A DNA stretch of 64,000 bases from Salinispirillum marinum (GTDB taxonomy: Bacteria; Pseudomonadota; Gammaproteobacteria; Pseudomonadales; Natronospirillaceae): the NCBI RefSeq assembly GCF_042651565.1, contig NZ_JBHSDF010000004.1, one strand, 5' to 3'. Both the position numbers and the translations under genes were made by a program. The stretch's first letter is position 1. Every line of letters starts with the position of its first letter. This document shows positions 17,041 to 26,500 of this stretch, piece after piece. A model generated the notes under the pieces. The model ran no database searches and was not told the DNA's origin. It saw only the letters and a list, made by a program, of their open reading frames with translations.

Positions 17041-17117
17041 GCGCCCGTAGCTCAACTGGATAGAGCACCGGCCTTCTAAGCCGGGGGTCGCAGGTTCGAG
17101 TCCTGCCGGGCGTGCCA
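17041..17117 (+). tRNA. tRNA-Arg (anticodon TCT)
   Basis: The acceptor GCGCCCG pairs with CGGGCGT (one G-U pair), the anticodon arm CCGGC-CTTCTAA-GCCGG gives TCT, and the T loop is GGTTCGAGTCC. The 3' CCA is encoded. It lies 23 bases after tRNA-Pro. Confidence 0.96.
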
Positions 17118-17173
17118 GTTTGCAAACTTTCGGGAATGCAAAGGCGTCCGCAGCGGCATTATAGATTGATTAT

Positions 17174-17250
17174 GGTGGGCGTAGCTCAGTTGGTAGAGCC
17201 CCGGATTGTGACTCCGGTGGTCGTGGGTTCAAGCCCCATCGTCCACCCCA
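17174..17250 (+). tRNA. tRNA-His (anticodon GTG)
   Basis: The anticodon arm CCGGA-TTGTGAC-TCCGG gives GTG. The extra 5' G (G-1, base 17174) faces C73, the identity element of tRNA-His. The 3' CCA is encoded. Confidence 0.96.
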
Positions 17251-17265
17251 TTTTTCTGATTTAAT

Positions 17266-17350
17266 GCGGATGTGGTGAAATTGGTATACACGCTGGATTT
17301 AGGTTCCAGTGCCGCAAGGCGTGTGAGTTCGAGTCTCACCATCCGCACCA
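17266..17350 (+). tRNA. tRNA-Leu (anticodon TAG)
   Basis: The 85-nt length reflects the long variable arm (GTGCCGCAAGGCGT) of a class II tRNA. The anticodon arm CTGGA-TTTAGGT-TCCAG gives TAG, and acceptor GCGGATG pairs with CATCCGC. The 3' CCA is encoded. The cluster order Pro-Arg-His-Leu before tig is the Pseudomonas-like order. Confidence 0.97.
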
Positions 17351-17483
17351 TTTCTAGACGTTCTGTCTGCTCGTTTCCTGTATTTATTAAATGGTTCATA
17401 TCAATGTTGTTGATTATTGATGTGTACACCCTTACAGTTCCTGCCTTTGGCACGATTGACAAAGCATATAGCGAGGATTTTCC

Positions 17484-18782
17484 ATGCAAGTGACCGTTGA
17501 GGCGACCTCTGGCTTAGAGCGTCGGATGGTAATCAATGTTCCCGCCGATAAGATTGATTCCGAAGTGGATAAGCGGGTAAAAGATACAGCACGTCGCGTA
17601 CGTTTAGACGGCTTTCGTCCAGGCAAAGTGCCGGTCAGTGTGGTACGCCAGCGCTTTGGTCAAGGTATTCGGGCAGAGGTTCTGCAAGATGTTGTACGTG
17701 ATTCCTATGTGGAAGCTTTAGATAAAGAATCCATTGTGCCGGCTGGCTATCCTCGGTTTGAAGATGTTAAAGACGAAGGCGGCCAGGTGGAATTCACCGC
17801 GGTGTTCGAAGTCTTCCCAGAAGTAACCTTGGGTGATTTCAGTGCGTTAGCGGTCGATGTTGACGAAGTTGATGTCACCGATGAAAACGTGGATCAAATG
17901 ATCGATACGTTGCGTAAGCAGCGCGCTGAATACAAAGCGGTAAAACGCAAGAGTGTTAAAGAAGATAAAGTGAAAATCGACTTTGTTGGCAAGGTTGATG
18001 GTGAAGTCTTTGAAGGCGGTTCTGCTGAAGGTCAGGAGTTGGTGTTGGGCAGTGGCTCAATGATTCCGGGCTTTGAGGACGGCATCATCGGTATGAAAGC
18101 CGGTGAAGAAAAGACGATTGATGTGACTTTCCCCGAGCAGTACGGCAATGCCGATCTGGCGGGCAAGGCAGCTACCTTCGATATCACAGTGCATGAAGTC
18201 CTGAAGCCGGAAATGCCTGAGTTGGATGAAGCCTTCATCAAAGAATTAGGGGCTCGTGAAACCACTGTTGAAGGGTTTCGCGCAGAAGTTAAAGAAAACA
18301 TGGAGCGTGAAGCTCGCCAATCCCTGCGCAATAAGAGCAAGGGTGTGGTTATCGATCAATTGTTGGCCAGCAACAGCTTTGATGTGCCTGCGTCTATGGT
18401 TGATCAAGAGATTGATCGTTTGCGTCAAGACGCTGTGCAACAGTTTGGTGGTCAAGCCAAAATTGATGCGAGCCAGTTGCCTAAAGAATTGTTTCAAGAT
18501 CAGGCTGTGCGCCGCGTAAAAACCGGGCTAATTTTCTCGAAAATTGCCGAGCAATTCGAGATTAAGGCAGATGAAGCTGCGGTGCGTAAGTACATCGAAG
18601 ACATCGCCGCGGTCTATCAAGATCCGCAGTCGGTGATTGATTATTACTACAACAACCGCGAGCAATTGGCTCAGGTACAATCGGCAGTGATGGAAGAAGC
18701 TGTGATTGCTGCTGTGCTGAAAGATGCCGCCGTGAAGACATCTACCGTCGATTATTACACTGCCGTTAAGCGCGAAGACTGA
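17484..18782 (+). CDS. tig: Trigger factor
   Basis: Trigger factor is the ribosome-bound chaperone and peptidyl-prolyl isomerase that meets nascent chains at the exit tunnel. The 432-residue protein has all three parts: the ribosome-binding N-domain with the signature GFRPGKVP (about 45-52), an FKBP-type PPIase domain (about 150-245, DKVKIDFVGKVDGEVFEGG), and the helical C-terminal chaperone arms. Length equals E. coli Tig (432). GAGGA precedes the ATG. It lies 133 bases after the tRNA cluster and is closed by a strong terminator. Confidence 0.98.
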   Translation: MQVTVEATSGLERRMVINVPADKIDSEVDKRVKDTARRVRLDGFRPGKVPVSVVRQRFGQGIRAEVLQDVVRDSYVEALDKESIVPAGYPRFEDVKDEGGQVEFTAVFEVFPEVTLGDFSALAVDVDEVDVTDENVDQMIDTLRKQRAEYKAVKRKSVKEDKVKIDFVGKVDGEVFEGGSAEGQELVLGSGSMIPGFEDGIIGMKAGEEKTIDVTFPEQYGNADLAGKAATFDITVHEVLKPEMPELDEAFIKELGARETTVEGFRAEVKENMEREARQSLRNKSKGVVIDQLLASNSFDVPASMVDQEIDRLRQDAVQQFGGQAKIDASQLPKELFQDQAVRRVKTGLIFSKIAEQFEIKADEAAVRKYIEDIAAVYQDPQSVIDYYYNNREQLAQVQSAVMEEAVIAAVLKDAAVKTSTVDYYTAVKRED

Positions 18783-18803
18783 TTTAGCGGTTGCTAAGGC
18801 TTG

Positions 18804-18850
18804 AAAAAAAAGCGGTCGCCCCTATTATCGGGGGAGACCGCTTTTTTTTT
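18804..18850 (+). terminator. Rho-independent terminator after tig
   Basis: A GC-rich stem (AGCGGTC at 18811-18817 with GACCGCT at 18836-18842) is flanked by eight As and nine Ts, so it could work in both directions. It separates tig from clpP. Confidence 0.92.
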
Positions 18851-18965
18851 GCTAACGCGCTCGTTTCTTGCGGTAAGCTGTGCACAGGCGGTAACGGTCA
18901 AGTTGGCTTAATACGACTCTCCCTAGCGGAGCCTAATCAACCCCGTCATCAATGCGGTGCAAACG

Positions 18966-19601
18966 ATGACGTCAATGACAGGAAACATCAGTATCATGTA
19001 TCCAGATATTCAAGCAGCCGGTGGCTTGGTGCCCATGGTGGTCGAACAGACCTCTCGTGGTGAGCGTGCGTTCGATATTTATTCACGGTTGCTGAAAGAG
19101 CGCATCATCTTCCTGATTGGTCCGGTTGATGACTACAGTGCTAACCTGATTGTGGCGCAGATGCTATTTTTAGAATCTGAGAACCCCGACAAAGACATTC
19201 ACTTCTACATCAATTCACCCGGTGGGTCGGTGACTGCCGGCATGTCAATTTATGACACCATGCAGTTTATCAAACCCGATGTGAGCACCATGGTGATCGG
19301 TCAAGCGGCCAGCATGGGTGCGTTTCTGTTGGCTGGTGGCGCCAAAGACAAACGCTTCGCCTTACCCAATTCGCGCGTCATGATTCACCAGCCGTTAGGC
19401 GGTTTCCAAGGCCAGGCGTCTGATATCGAGATTCATGCCAGAGAGATCATCAAGATCAAGAAAACGCTCAATGAGCTGTTGGCGCACCATACAGGTCAGA
19501 CTTTAGATGTACTGGAACGTGACACAGATCGCGATAATTTCATGGATCCAGCGACAGCACTGGAGTATGGTTTGATCGATCAGGTAATGACCCAACGCTA
19601 A
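18966..19601 (+). CDS. clpP: ATP-dependent Clp protease proteolytic subunit ClpP
   Basis: ClpP is the tetradecameric serine protease that degrades substrates unfolded by ClpX or ClpA. The catalytic Ser lies in GQAASMGAFLLAGG and the His in RVMIHQPLGG, with the Asp further on; INSPGGSVTAG forms the oxyanion region. The N-terminus is uncertain: the frame is open from GTG 18957, with ATG codons at 18966, 18975 and 18996. AGGAAA just upstream of 18996 could serve the last one, giving MYPDIQAAGG. I list 18966 as a compromise. The short propeptide is not well conserved, so this does not affect identity. It is followed by clpX after about 130 bases. Confidence 0.95.
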   Translation: MTSMTGNISIMYPDIQAAGGLVPMVVEQTSRGERAFDIYSRLLKERIIFLIGPVDDYSANLIVAQMLFLESENPDKDIHFYINSPGGSVTAGMSIYDTMQFIKPDVSTMVIGQAASMGAFLLAGGAKDKRFALPNSRVMIHQPLGGFQGQASDIEIHAREIIKIKKTLNELLAHHTGQTLDVLERDTDRDNFMDPATALEYGLIDQVMTQR

Positions 19602-19730
19602 TGCACGGGCTCAATACAGAGTAAAATCCGTGACCTTGAGCCTGTATTTGTTATGATTGTTTACCTCGCAGTCCGGCGTTGTGTATGAACACACAGCGCT
19701 GCACGGTAACACGCAATTCGGAGTATTTAG

Positions 19731-21020
19731 ATGGCCGATGACACCTCAAAAAAAGACGACGGCAAATTGCTGTATTGTTCTTTTTGCGGCAAGAGCCAAC
19801 ATGAAGTCCGCAAGTTAATCGCCGGTCCATCGGTGTTCATTTGTGATGAATGTGTCGATCTTTGTAACGATATCATTCGTGAAGAACTGCAAGACATCGA
19901 GCAGGATGTTGAGCACGAAAGCTTGCCTACCCCGTCTGAAATCAAGAGCACATTGGACGAATACGTTATTGGCCAACAAAAAGCCAAGATGGTTTTGTCC
20001 GTCGCGGTATATAACCATTACAAGCGACTACGCCACGGTGAGGCGGTTGCCGGAAAGGACATTGAACTGAGCAAAAGCAATATTTTGCTGATCGGCCCTA
20101 CTGGCTCAGGTAAAACACTGTTGGCTGAGACGTTAGCGCGCATGTTGAATGTACCGTTCACCATTGCCGATGCGACCACGTTGACGGAAGCAGGCTATGT
20201 GGGCGAGGACGTTGAAAACATCATTCAGAAGCTGTTGCAGAAATGCGATTACGATGTAGAGCGAGCCCAGCGTGGTATCGTCTACATTGATGAAATTGAC
20301 AAAATCAGCCGTAAGTCGGATAACCCCTCGATAACCCGTGATGTGAGTGGTGAGGGTGTTCAACAGGCCTTGCTGAAGTTGATCGAAGGTACCGTTGCAT
20401 CGGTGCCACCTCAAGGGGGACGTAAGCATCCGCAGCAAGAGTTCTTGCAAGTAGATACCAGCAACATGTTATTCATTTGTGGTGGCGCCTTCTCTGGCCT
20501 TGAGCAGGTTATTCGTGACCGTAGCGAGAAGAGCAGTATCGGTTTCTCCGCAAAAGTGCGCTCTAAAGATGCGTCTGGCAACGTCGGTGCTGTGTTGACC
20601 AATGTTGAACCTGAAGATTTGGTTAAATATGGTTTGATACCGGAATTCATTGGTCGTTTACCGGTGGTGGCGACATTGGAAGAGCTGGACGAATCTGCCT
20701 TAATTCAAATTCTCAGTGAACCGAAGAATGCGCTGATCAAACAGTATGCCAAATTGTTTGAAATGGAAGGCGTTGAGTTGGATTTTCGCGAGTCGGCGCT
20801 GCGCGCTGTGGCCAAAAAAGCCATGGAACGAAAAACTGGTGCACGAGGCCTGCGTTCCATACTCGAAAGCGTGCTGTTGAACACCATGTATGTTATTCCG
20901 TCTGAAAAAGATGTTGAAAAAGTGGTGATTGATGACAAGGTGATTGCTGGTGATGCAGAACCCTTGTTGATGTATGGCCGTCAAGATGAACAACAAAAGA
21001 GTGCATCTGGGCGCGAGTGA
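19731..21020 (+). CDS. clpX: ATP-dependent Clp protease ATP-binding subunit ClpX
   Basis: ClpX is the hexameric AAA+ unfoldase partner of ClpP. The N-terminal zinc-binding domain has four cysteines (CSFCGKSQ..., CDECVDLC), then Walker A GPTGSGKT, Walker B VYIDEIDKI, and pore and sensor motifs, with a C-terminal small domain. At 429 residues it is the usual size (E. coli 424). A perfect 7-bp hairpin (GAGGGTG TAGT CACCCTC, 21019-21036) overlaps the stop codon but has no U-tract, so it may only attenuate read-through into lon. The upstream intergenic region also has a GGCTCAA/TTGAGCC stem-loop near 19608-19643. Confidence 0.98.
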   Translation: MADDTSKKDDGKLLYCSFCGKSQHEVRKLIAGPSVFICDECVDLCNDIIREELQDIEQDVEHESLPTPSEIKSTLDEYVIGQQKAKMVLSVAVYNHYKRLRHGEAVAGKDIELSKSNILLIGPTGSGKTLLAETLARMLNVPFTIADATTLTEAGYVGEDVENIIQKLLQKCDYDVERAQRGIVYIDEIDKISRKSDNPSITRDVSGEGVQQALLKLIEGTVASVPPQGGRKHPQQEFLQVDTSNMLFICGGAFSGLEQVIRDRSEKSSIGFSAKVRSKDASGNVGAVLTNVEPEDLVKYGLIPEFIGRLPVVATLEELDESALIQILSEPKNALIKQYAKLFEMEGVELDFRESALRAVAKKAMERKTGARGLRSILESVLLNTMYVIPSEKDVEKVVIDDKVIAGDAEPLLMYGRQDEQQKSASGRE

Positions 21021-21092
21021 GGGTGTAGTCACCCTCCTGCTTAATCGCTCACTGCCATCCTAATTTGCTGTACTACGAAAAGTTGGTATTTC

Positions 21093-23504
21093 ATGACTGA
21101 CACCCCTCTAAGTTATCCGGTATTACCACTGCGCGACGTTGTGGTTTACCCACACATGGTGATCCCGTTATTTGTTGGGCGCGAGAAATCCATCAATGCG
21201 CTCAAAGCTGCTATGGATGGTGACAAAAAAATCATCCTAGTGGCGCAACGCCATGCCTCGGAAGATGAGCCGACCTTGGCAGATATCTTTTCGGTAGGCA
21301 CCTTGGCCAGTATCCTGCAGTTGTTGAAGCTTCCTGATGGCACCGTCAAGGTGCTGGTTGAGGGCATCGGAAGGGTGTCCTTGCTGAACCCAGACTTCAC
21401 GCGCGATGCGTATATTGTCAGCGACAGCACCGTATTAGCGGAAGGTGATTTAACGGCGCGCGAAGAAGAGGCCTTGTTGCGCACGTTGCATAATCAGTTC
21501 GAGCGTTACGTGCAGTTGAGCAAAAAAGTGCCCAGTGAAGTTCTGACTTCACTGGAGAACATCAGTGACTCCGGGCGGTTGGTGGACACCATTGCCGCCC
21601 ATATGTCGCTCAAGCTGGATGAAAAGCAACATATCCTTGAGACTGGCTTGATTCGTGACCGTATCGAACAGGTTTTGTCGTTGCTGGAAACTGAAATTGA
21701 CTTGCTGCAAGTGGAAAAGCGTATCCGCGGGCGAGTTAAGAAACAGATGGAAAAGAGCCAACGCGAGTATTATTTGAATGAGCAAATGAAGGCCATTCAG
21801 AAGGAACTCGGGGATATCGATGAAGGCCACAACGAAGTTGAGGCGCTGCAGAAAAAGATTGAATCGGCTGGGATGTCGAAAGAAGCACAAGATAAAGCCA
21901 ACACAGAATTGCGCAAGCTGAAAATGATGTCACCTATGTCAGCGGAAGCCTCTGTGGTGCGCAGCTATATCGATTGGTTGTTGGCGTTGCCGTGGAAAAA
22001 GCGCACACGATCAACCATTGATTTGAAAAAAGCCTCCGCGATTCTGGATGAAGACCATTTTGGTTTGGAAGAAGTTAAAGAGCGCATTCTCGAATATCTG
22101 GCGGTACAGAAGCGGGTTAAGAAATTAAAAGGCCCTATCTTGTGCTTGGTCGGACCTCCAGGGGTAGGTAAGACATCCCTCGGTAGGTCAGTCGCCCGTG
22201 CGGTTAATCGTGAATACGTGCGTATGGCGCTGGGTGGCGTTCGTGATGAGGCGGAGATTCGCGGTCATCGGCGTACCTACATTGGGTCATTGCCCGGTAA
22301 AGTCGTGCAAAAAATGGCGAAAGTGGGGGTGCGGAATCCACTCTTCCTGCTCGATGAAATTGATAAGATGGGCATGGACCATCGCGGTGATCCAGCGTCA
22401 GCTTTGCTGGAAGTGTTGGATCCAGAGCAAAACAGTACGTTTAATGATCATTATTTGGAGCTTGACTACGATCTCTCGGATGTCATGTTCATTTGTACGT
22501 CAAATTCCATGAACATTCCTGGTCCACTATTGGATCGTATGGAAGTCATTCGCTTACCGGGCTACACCGAAGCGGAAAAAGTCAATATTGCGCGGAAGTA
22601 CTTGTTACCGAAGCAAATTCAAGCGAACGGCCTGAAGAAAGACGAGTTAACGGTTACGGAAGATGCCTTAAAGGATATCGTTCGTGTTTACACGCGTGAA
22701 GCTGGGGTGCGCGGTTTAGAGCGTGAAGTGGCTAAACTTTGTCGAAAAGCCGTACGGCGTATTCTGGATCAAGATGAAAAGGGTGTGCACATCACAATTG
22801 ATGCTACGGATCTGGAAGATGTTCTGGGCGTTGCCAAATTCCGTTTTGGCCGTGCTGAAGAAGACAATCAGATTGGTCAAGTAACCGGTTTGGCATGGAC
22901 GTCGGTTGGCGGTGAATTGTTGACCTTGGAATCCGCTGTAACGCCTGGTAAAGGTCGAATGATTCGTACCGGTAAATTGGGCGATGTCATGCAGGAATCC
23001 ATTCAGGCGGCCTTGACGGTGGTGCGCAGTCGTAGTCAGCGTTTGGGCATTTTACCCAGTGCCTTTGAACAGCAGGATATTCACATCCACGTACCAGAAG
23101 GCGCGACGCCGAAAGACGGCCCCAGTGCGGGTATTGGTATGGCGACCGCTTTGGTGTCTGCCTTGGCCAAGATTCCCGTGCGTGCCGATGTGGCCATGAC
23201 GGGAGAAATTACCTTACGTGGTCAAGTCCTGGCGATCGGTGGATTGAAAGAAAAACTGTTGGCCGCACACCGTGGTGGTATTAAAACGGTGGTGATTCCA
23301 GAAGAAAATGCCCGTGATCTAAAGGATATGCCAGAAAATATACTGCAGGATATTGCCATAAAACCCGTCAAATGGATTGATGAGGTGCTTGAAATAGCGT
23401 TAGAGCGTCAGCCGCAACCATTGACTGATGATGAGTTGGCAGCCGACTTAAAGCCCGCTGGTGATGTTCGCCTCAGTAATAATGAGAGGCCGAGCACACA
23501 CTGA
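21093..23504 (+). CDS. lon: ATP-dependent protease Lon
   Basis: Lon is a soluble AAA+ serine protease of quality control and regulator turnover. The 803-residue protein has an N-terminal substrate-binding LAN domain (LPLRDVVVYPHMVIPLFVGR), a coiled-coil middle, Walker A GPPGVGKTSL and Walker B LFLLDEIDKMG, and a C-terminal protease domain with catalytic Ser in PKDGPSAGIGMA and Lys in GGLKEKLLAAHRGG. Length is close to E. coli Lon (784). It lies 72 bases after clpX; no clear sigma-32 promoter was found between them. Confidence 0.98.
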   Translation: MTDTPLSYPVLPLRDVVVYPHMVIPLFVGREKSINALKAAMDGDKKIILVAQRHASEDEPTLADIFSVGTLASILQLLKLPDGTVKVLVEGIGRVSLLNPDFTRDAYIVSDSTVLAEGDLTAREEEALLRTLHNQFERYVQLSKKVPSEVLTSLENISDSGRLVDTIAAHMSLKLDEKQHILETGLIRDRIEQVLSLLETEIDLLQVEKRIRGRVKKQMEKSQREYYLNEQMKAIQKELGDIDEGHNEVEALQKKIESAGMSKEAQDKANTELRKLKMMSPMSAEASVVRSYIDWLLALPWKKRTRSTIDLKKASAILDEDHFGLEEVKERILEYLAVQKRVKKLKGPILCLVGPPGVGKTSLGRSVARAVNREYVRMALGGVRDEAEIRGHRRTYIGSLPGKVVQKMAKVGVRNPLFLLDEIDKMGMDHRGDPASALLEVLDPEQNSTFNDHYLELDYDLSDVMFICTSNSMNIPGPLLDRMEVIRLPGYTEAEKVNIARKYLLPKQIQANGLKKDELTVTEDALKDIVRVYTREAGVRGLEREVAKLCRKAVRRILDQDEKGVHITIDATDLEDVLGVAKFRFGRAEEDNQIGQVTGLAWTSVGGELLTLESAVTPGKGRMIRTGKLGDVMQESIQAALTVVRSRSQRLGILPSAFEQQDIHIHVPEGATPKDGPSAGIGMATALVSALAKIPVRADVAMTGEITLRGQVLAIGGLKEKLLAAHRGGIKTVVIPEENARDLKDMPENILQDIAIKPVKWIDEVLEIALERQPQPLTDDELAADLKPAGDVRLSNNERPSTH

Positions 23505-23535
23505 GCGAAAATCAGAGACACCTAGAGAACATCGC

Positions 23536-23565
23536 TTGACAGTGTTTTCCTAGTGCTGGTATAAA
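23536..23565 (+). promoter_or_regulatory. Sigma-70-type promoter of hupB
   Basis: TTGACA (23536-23541, perfect) and TATAAA (23560-23565, 5 of 6) are 18 bases apart. Transcription would begin near 23572, about 125 bases ahead of the hupB start. Confidence 0.7.
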
Positions 23566-23695
23566 ACTCTGCACTAGTACTTGCCAGGCAAATAATACTA
23601 ATAATCGTCGGTCATGGACGTCTGCCTGTATGGGCAGTTGTAACGCTCATTTCAGTGAATAGACTGGGCCGACATAATTTGAAAAGGGGAATAGT

Positions 23696-23968
23696 GTGAA
23701 CAAGTCTGAATTGATTGATGCCGTAGCAGCGTCTGCTGACATCCCAAAGGCAGCCGCGGGCCGTGCCTTAGATGCAATGATTGATGCGGTTTCAGGCGCA
23801 TTGAAAGAGGGTGACCAAGTCGTTTTGGTTGGTTTTGGTACATTTGCTGTCAAAGAGCGTGCAGCACGTACTGGCCGTAACCCGCAAACGGGTGCACCGA
23901 TTCAAATTGCGGCCGCTAAAGTACCAGGCTTCAAGCCTGGAAAAGCGTTAAAAGACGCCGTTAATTAA
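23696..23968 (+). CDS. hupB: DNA-binding protein HU-beta
   Basis: HU is the small histone-like protein that bends and compacts nucleoid DNA. The 90-residue product (MNKSELIDAVAASADIPKAA) has the standard helical dimer half and the beta-arm signature GFGTFAVKERAARTGRNPQTG, where the Pro at the arm tip intercalates DNA. GTG at 23696 is the start, with AAAGGGGAATA upstream. It sits in the usual position between lon and ppiD, has its own promoter and ends in a strong terminator. Confidence 0.98.
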   Translation: MNKSELIDAVAASADIPKAAAGRALDAMIDAVSGALKEGDQVVLVGFGTFAVKERAARTGRNPQTGAPIQIAAAKVPGFKPGKALKDAVN

Positions 23969-23982
23969 TTCCACCATTGCGT

Positions 23983-24017
23983 AAAAAATGGCGAGTGCTT
24001 CACTCGCCATTTTTTTT
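23983..24017 (+). terminator. Rho-independent terminator after hupB
   Basis: The inverted repeat AAAAAATGGCGAGTG (23983-23997) / CACTCGCCATTTTTT (from 24001) has a 3-base loop and ends in a T-run to 24017. Its symmetry suggests a strong terminator between hupB and ppiD. Confidence 0.93.
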
Positions 24018-24105
24018 GTCCATCCTCTTTGCGATGGGGTATGATAGCCGCTCTTTTTTTACCTGCACGTTATAAGCATTGTGCCACCAGTGATCCGGAG
24101 GATCG

Positions 24106-25968
24106 ATGTTAGAAGAATTTCGCAACAGTTTTCGTGGGACGACAGGAAAGGTCATTATCACCGTACTTGTTTGCTCTTTTGCTTTTTTTGGCGCGTCCAG
24201 CATTGTCACATTAGACTTTGGTGGTCGGGCACCGGTAAAGGTTAATGGGGAAGGCATCTCAGCCCAACAAATCGAATCTCGCCTGAACATCGAACGACAA
24301 AACATATTGCAACGTATGGGGCAAAACGCCGATCCATCTCTGATTGATGAAGCTCTGTTGCGTTCACAGGTCATAGATCGCTTGGTGCAAGAAACCTTAT
24401 TGGCGCAATCGGCTGAAGAGGCGAATTTTGTATTCTCGGATCTCGAAATGGACCGGCTGTTGTTTAACGAAACCGCATTTCGTGCCGCTGATGGCAGTTT
24501 CGATTCGGCGCGATTCGCCATGGCCGCTGCACAGCAAGGTTTAACTGCACGTCAATTCCGGTCGCGTATCAGTGAGGGTCAAGCGCTGAACCAGTGGGTG
24601 ACGGGCATTGACATTTCTGAATTTGTTTTACCGCATGAGGTTGAGCAATATGCTCAAGTCAGCAACCAGACGCGCGATATCGAGTATCGAATTTTCCGTA
24701 TCAACGACCTGATCGAGGAAGTCGTTGTCGATGACGAGGCCGTGGTGCAATTTTACGATGAAAATTCGCAAGAATTTCAAACCCCGGAACGAGTGGCGGT
24801 TGAATATGTTCGGTATCCAGTCGAGCGCATAGAAGCGGAAATTGCTATCACCGACCAGCAGATTCAAGAAGCCTATGATGCTTTTATGGCCTTACAAAGT
24901 GATGGCGCAGAAAAACAGATTGCCCACATATTGATCACCACGGACAGCCGCTCCGTCGACGAAGCGCGGGCATTAGCCAGCGATGTGGCAGCCCGTGCGC
25001 AATCGGGTGACTTTGCTGCGCTGGCTGCCGAGTTTTCCGAAGACCCGGGCAGTGCTGATTTTGGCGGTGATTTGGGTGTATTTATGCCGGGCATTTTCGA
25101 TCCTGAATTTGAAGCAGCGGTGGAGATGTTGTCGACCGTGGGTGAGATCAGTGCTCCGGTACGCACCGAATTCGGCTTCCATATCATCCAACTGGTTGAC
25201 CTCAATCTACAGGATGTTGCTGCTTTATCAGATATGGCGCCGCAACTGCGTCGTGAGCTTGTCGAGCGAGAGGTAACCCGGCGCATTGCCGATGTGCAGG
25301 AAGAATTGGCAAACGTTGTCTTTACGAGCCTAGATCTCAGTGACGCCGCCGCAACGTTTGATTTAACCGTTGAGCGTACGGAGCTGTTCAGTCGTAACGG
25401 AACCGCCAGTGGTATTACTGCCGAACAAACGTTTATTGACGCAGCGTTTAGTGGCTTGGTGCTCAATGATGAAATGAACAGCGATGTCATTCAATTGGCC
25501 GACAACAGTCTAGTGGCCCTACGTAAGGTGGACTATCAAGGCCCTGATGTTGAACCGCTGGAGAATGTTAGAACGGATATTGTTGAATATCTGCGCTTCT
25601 TGGCTGCTGTGGAAGCCGCTGAATCCGAAGCTTCTGCCTTGCGTGACCGCCTGGTGAATGGAGACATTGTGGACGTGGTGTTGGAGCAGGCGAGCGAGGT
25701 GCCTCGATTCGGCTCTGACTTACCGGCAAACTTGACCCAAGCAGCGTTCCGCGCCGTTATGGGTGATGATGCAGAGCGTCGTGTGTTCTTAACACGCTTG
25801 GAACGTGGTGATTGGGCCGTAGGCCGAGTGACTGATGTTCAGGACGGTGAACTGCGTGCGGAAGAGCGCGACGATGTCGCGGAGTTTGTGGAAGGCGCTA
25901 TTGCCGGTGCCGTACTGGATAACGTGGTCAATGATTTAAGAACCTCTGCCTCTGTGCGTATTCGTTAA
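24106..25968 (+). CDS. ppiD: Periplasmic folding chaperone/peptidyl-prolyl isomerase PpiD
   Basis: PpiD is anchored in the inner membrane near SecYEG and helps newly translocated proteins fold. The 620-residue protein has a short cytoplasmic start, one membrane helix (about residues 14-36, VIITVLVCSFAFFGASSIV), a SurA_N-like chaperone region (EGISAQQIESRL...), and one parvulin domain (about 265-365; AEKQIAHILI, FAALAAEFSEDPGSADFGGDLG, FGFHIIQL). Length matches E. coli PpiD (623). GGAGGATCG precedes the ATG. kdsC follows after 11 bases. Confidence 0.95.
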   Translation: MLEEFRNSFRGTTGKVIITVLVCSFAFFGASSIVTLDFGGRAPVKVNGEGISAQQIESRLNIERQNILQRMGQNADPSLIDEALLRSQVIDRLVQETLLAQSAEEANFVFSDLEMDRLLFNETAFRAADGSFDSARFAMAAAQQGLTARQFRSRISEGQALNQWVTGIDISEFVLPHEVEQYAQVSNQTRDIEYRIFRINDLIEEVVVDDEAVVQFYDENSQEFQTPERVAVEYVRYPVERIEAEIAITDQQIQEAYDAFMALQSDGAEKQIAHILITTDSRSVDEARALASDVAARAQSGDFAALAAEFSEDPGSADFGGDLGVFMPGIFDPEFEAAVEMLSTVGEISAPVRTEFGFHIIQLVDLNLQDVAALSDMAPQLRRELVEREVTRRIADVQEELANVVFTSLDLSDAAATFDLTVERTELFSRNGTASGITAEQTFIDAAFSGLVLNDEMNSDVIQLADNSLVALRKVDYQGPDVEPLENVRTDIVEYLRFLAAVEAAESEASALRDRLVNGDIVDVVLEQASEVPRFGSDLPANLTQAAFRAVMGDDAERRVFLTRLERGDWAVGRVTDVQDGELRAEERDDVAEFVEGAIAGAVLDNVVNDLRTSASVRIR

Positions 25969-25979
25969 GGAACACAGGA

Positions 25980-26477
25980 ATGCCCATTTCATTGTTGGTG
26001 TTGGATGTTGATGGTGTGCTTACCGATGGTCGACTGGTGTACGGGCCTGACGGTGAAATCCAAAAAACATTTCATGTTCATGATGGGTTGGGTATTAAGG
26101 TCGCGCAGCAAAACGGCGTCACGGTTGCGGTGATTTCGGCGAAAGACTCTGCGCCGTTGCGTCGTCGTTTGACGGATTTGGGTATTGATCATATGGCATT
26201 AGGTCAAAGCGACAAATTGGCTGCCTATCGGCAGCTATTAGCGACCTTGAATGTGCCTGCGGAAGATGTGGCCTACGTTGGTGATGATGTGATTGATATT
26301 GCCGTGATGCGTGATGTTGGCCTGCCAATCGCCGTACAGAATGCCCAACCCATGGTGAAGGCTGTCGCCAAGCATCAGACTCGTCTTGCGGGTGGTGATG
26401 GCGCGGTACGTGAGGCGATTGATTACATTTTGCGTCGACAAATGGTGCTAGAAAAGGCTTACGAAGCCTATTTGTGA
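25980..26477 (+). CDS. kdsC: KDO-8-phosphate phosphatase KdsC (HAD family)
   Basis: KdsC removes phosphate from KDO-8-phosphate to give KDO for LPS. The 165-residue HAD protein has motif I LDVDGVLTDG, motif II Ser in VISAKDS (usually SGR), and motif IV YVGDDVIDIAVM. The C-terminal LAGGDGAVREAIDYIL matches E. coli KdsC LAGG-like end. It is shorter at the N-terminus than E. coli KdsC (188) but keeps the tetrameric core. It follows ppiD by 11 bases, away from the common kdsD-kdsC-lptC setting, and points towards kdsA across a palindrome. A second phosphatase elsewhere cannot be ruled out. Confidence 0.85.
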   Translation: MPISLLVLDVDGVLTDGRLVYGPDGEIQKTFHVHDGLGIKVAQQNGVTVAVISAKDSAPLRRRLTDLGIDHMALGQSDKLAAYRQLLATLNVPAEDVAYVGDDVIDIAVMRDVGLPIAVQNAQPMVKAVAKHQTRLAGGDGAVREAIDYILRRQMVLEKAYEAYL

Positions 26478-26500
26478 TCCACTATCCCAGTGGAAACAAA

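Noticed and set aside
18909..18927. TAATACGACTC upstream of clpP, resembling the first 11 bases of the T7 promoter
   Set aside because: The critical initiation part (ACTATAGGG) does not follow, and a phage promoter has no place in this housekeeping context. Coincidence.
18851..21092. Heat-shock (sigma-32) promoters before clpP, clpX or lon
   Set aside because: No CTTGAA-like box with a properly spaced CCCCAT-like box was found in the three intergenic regions.
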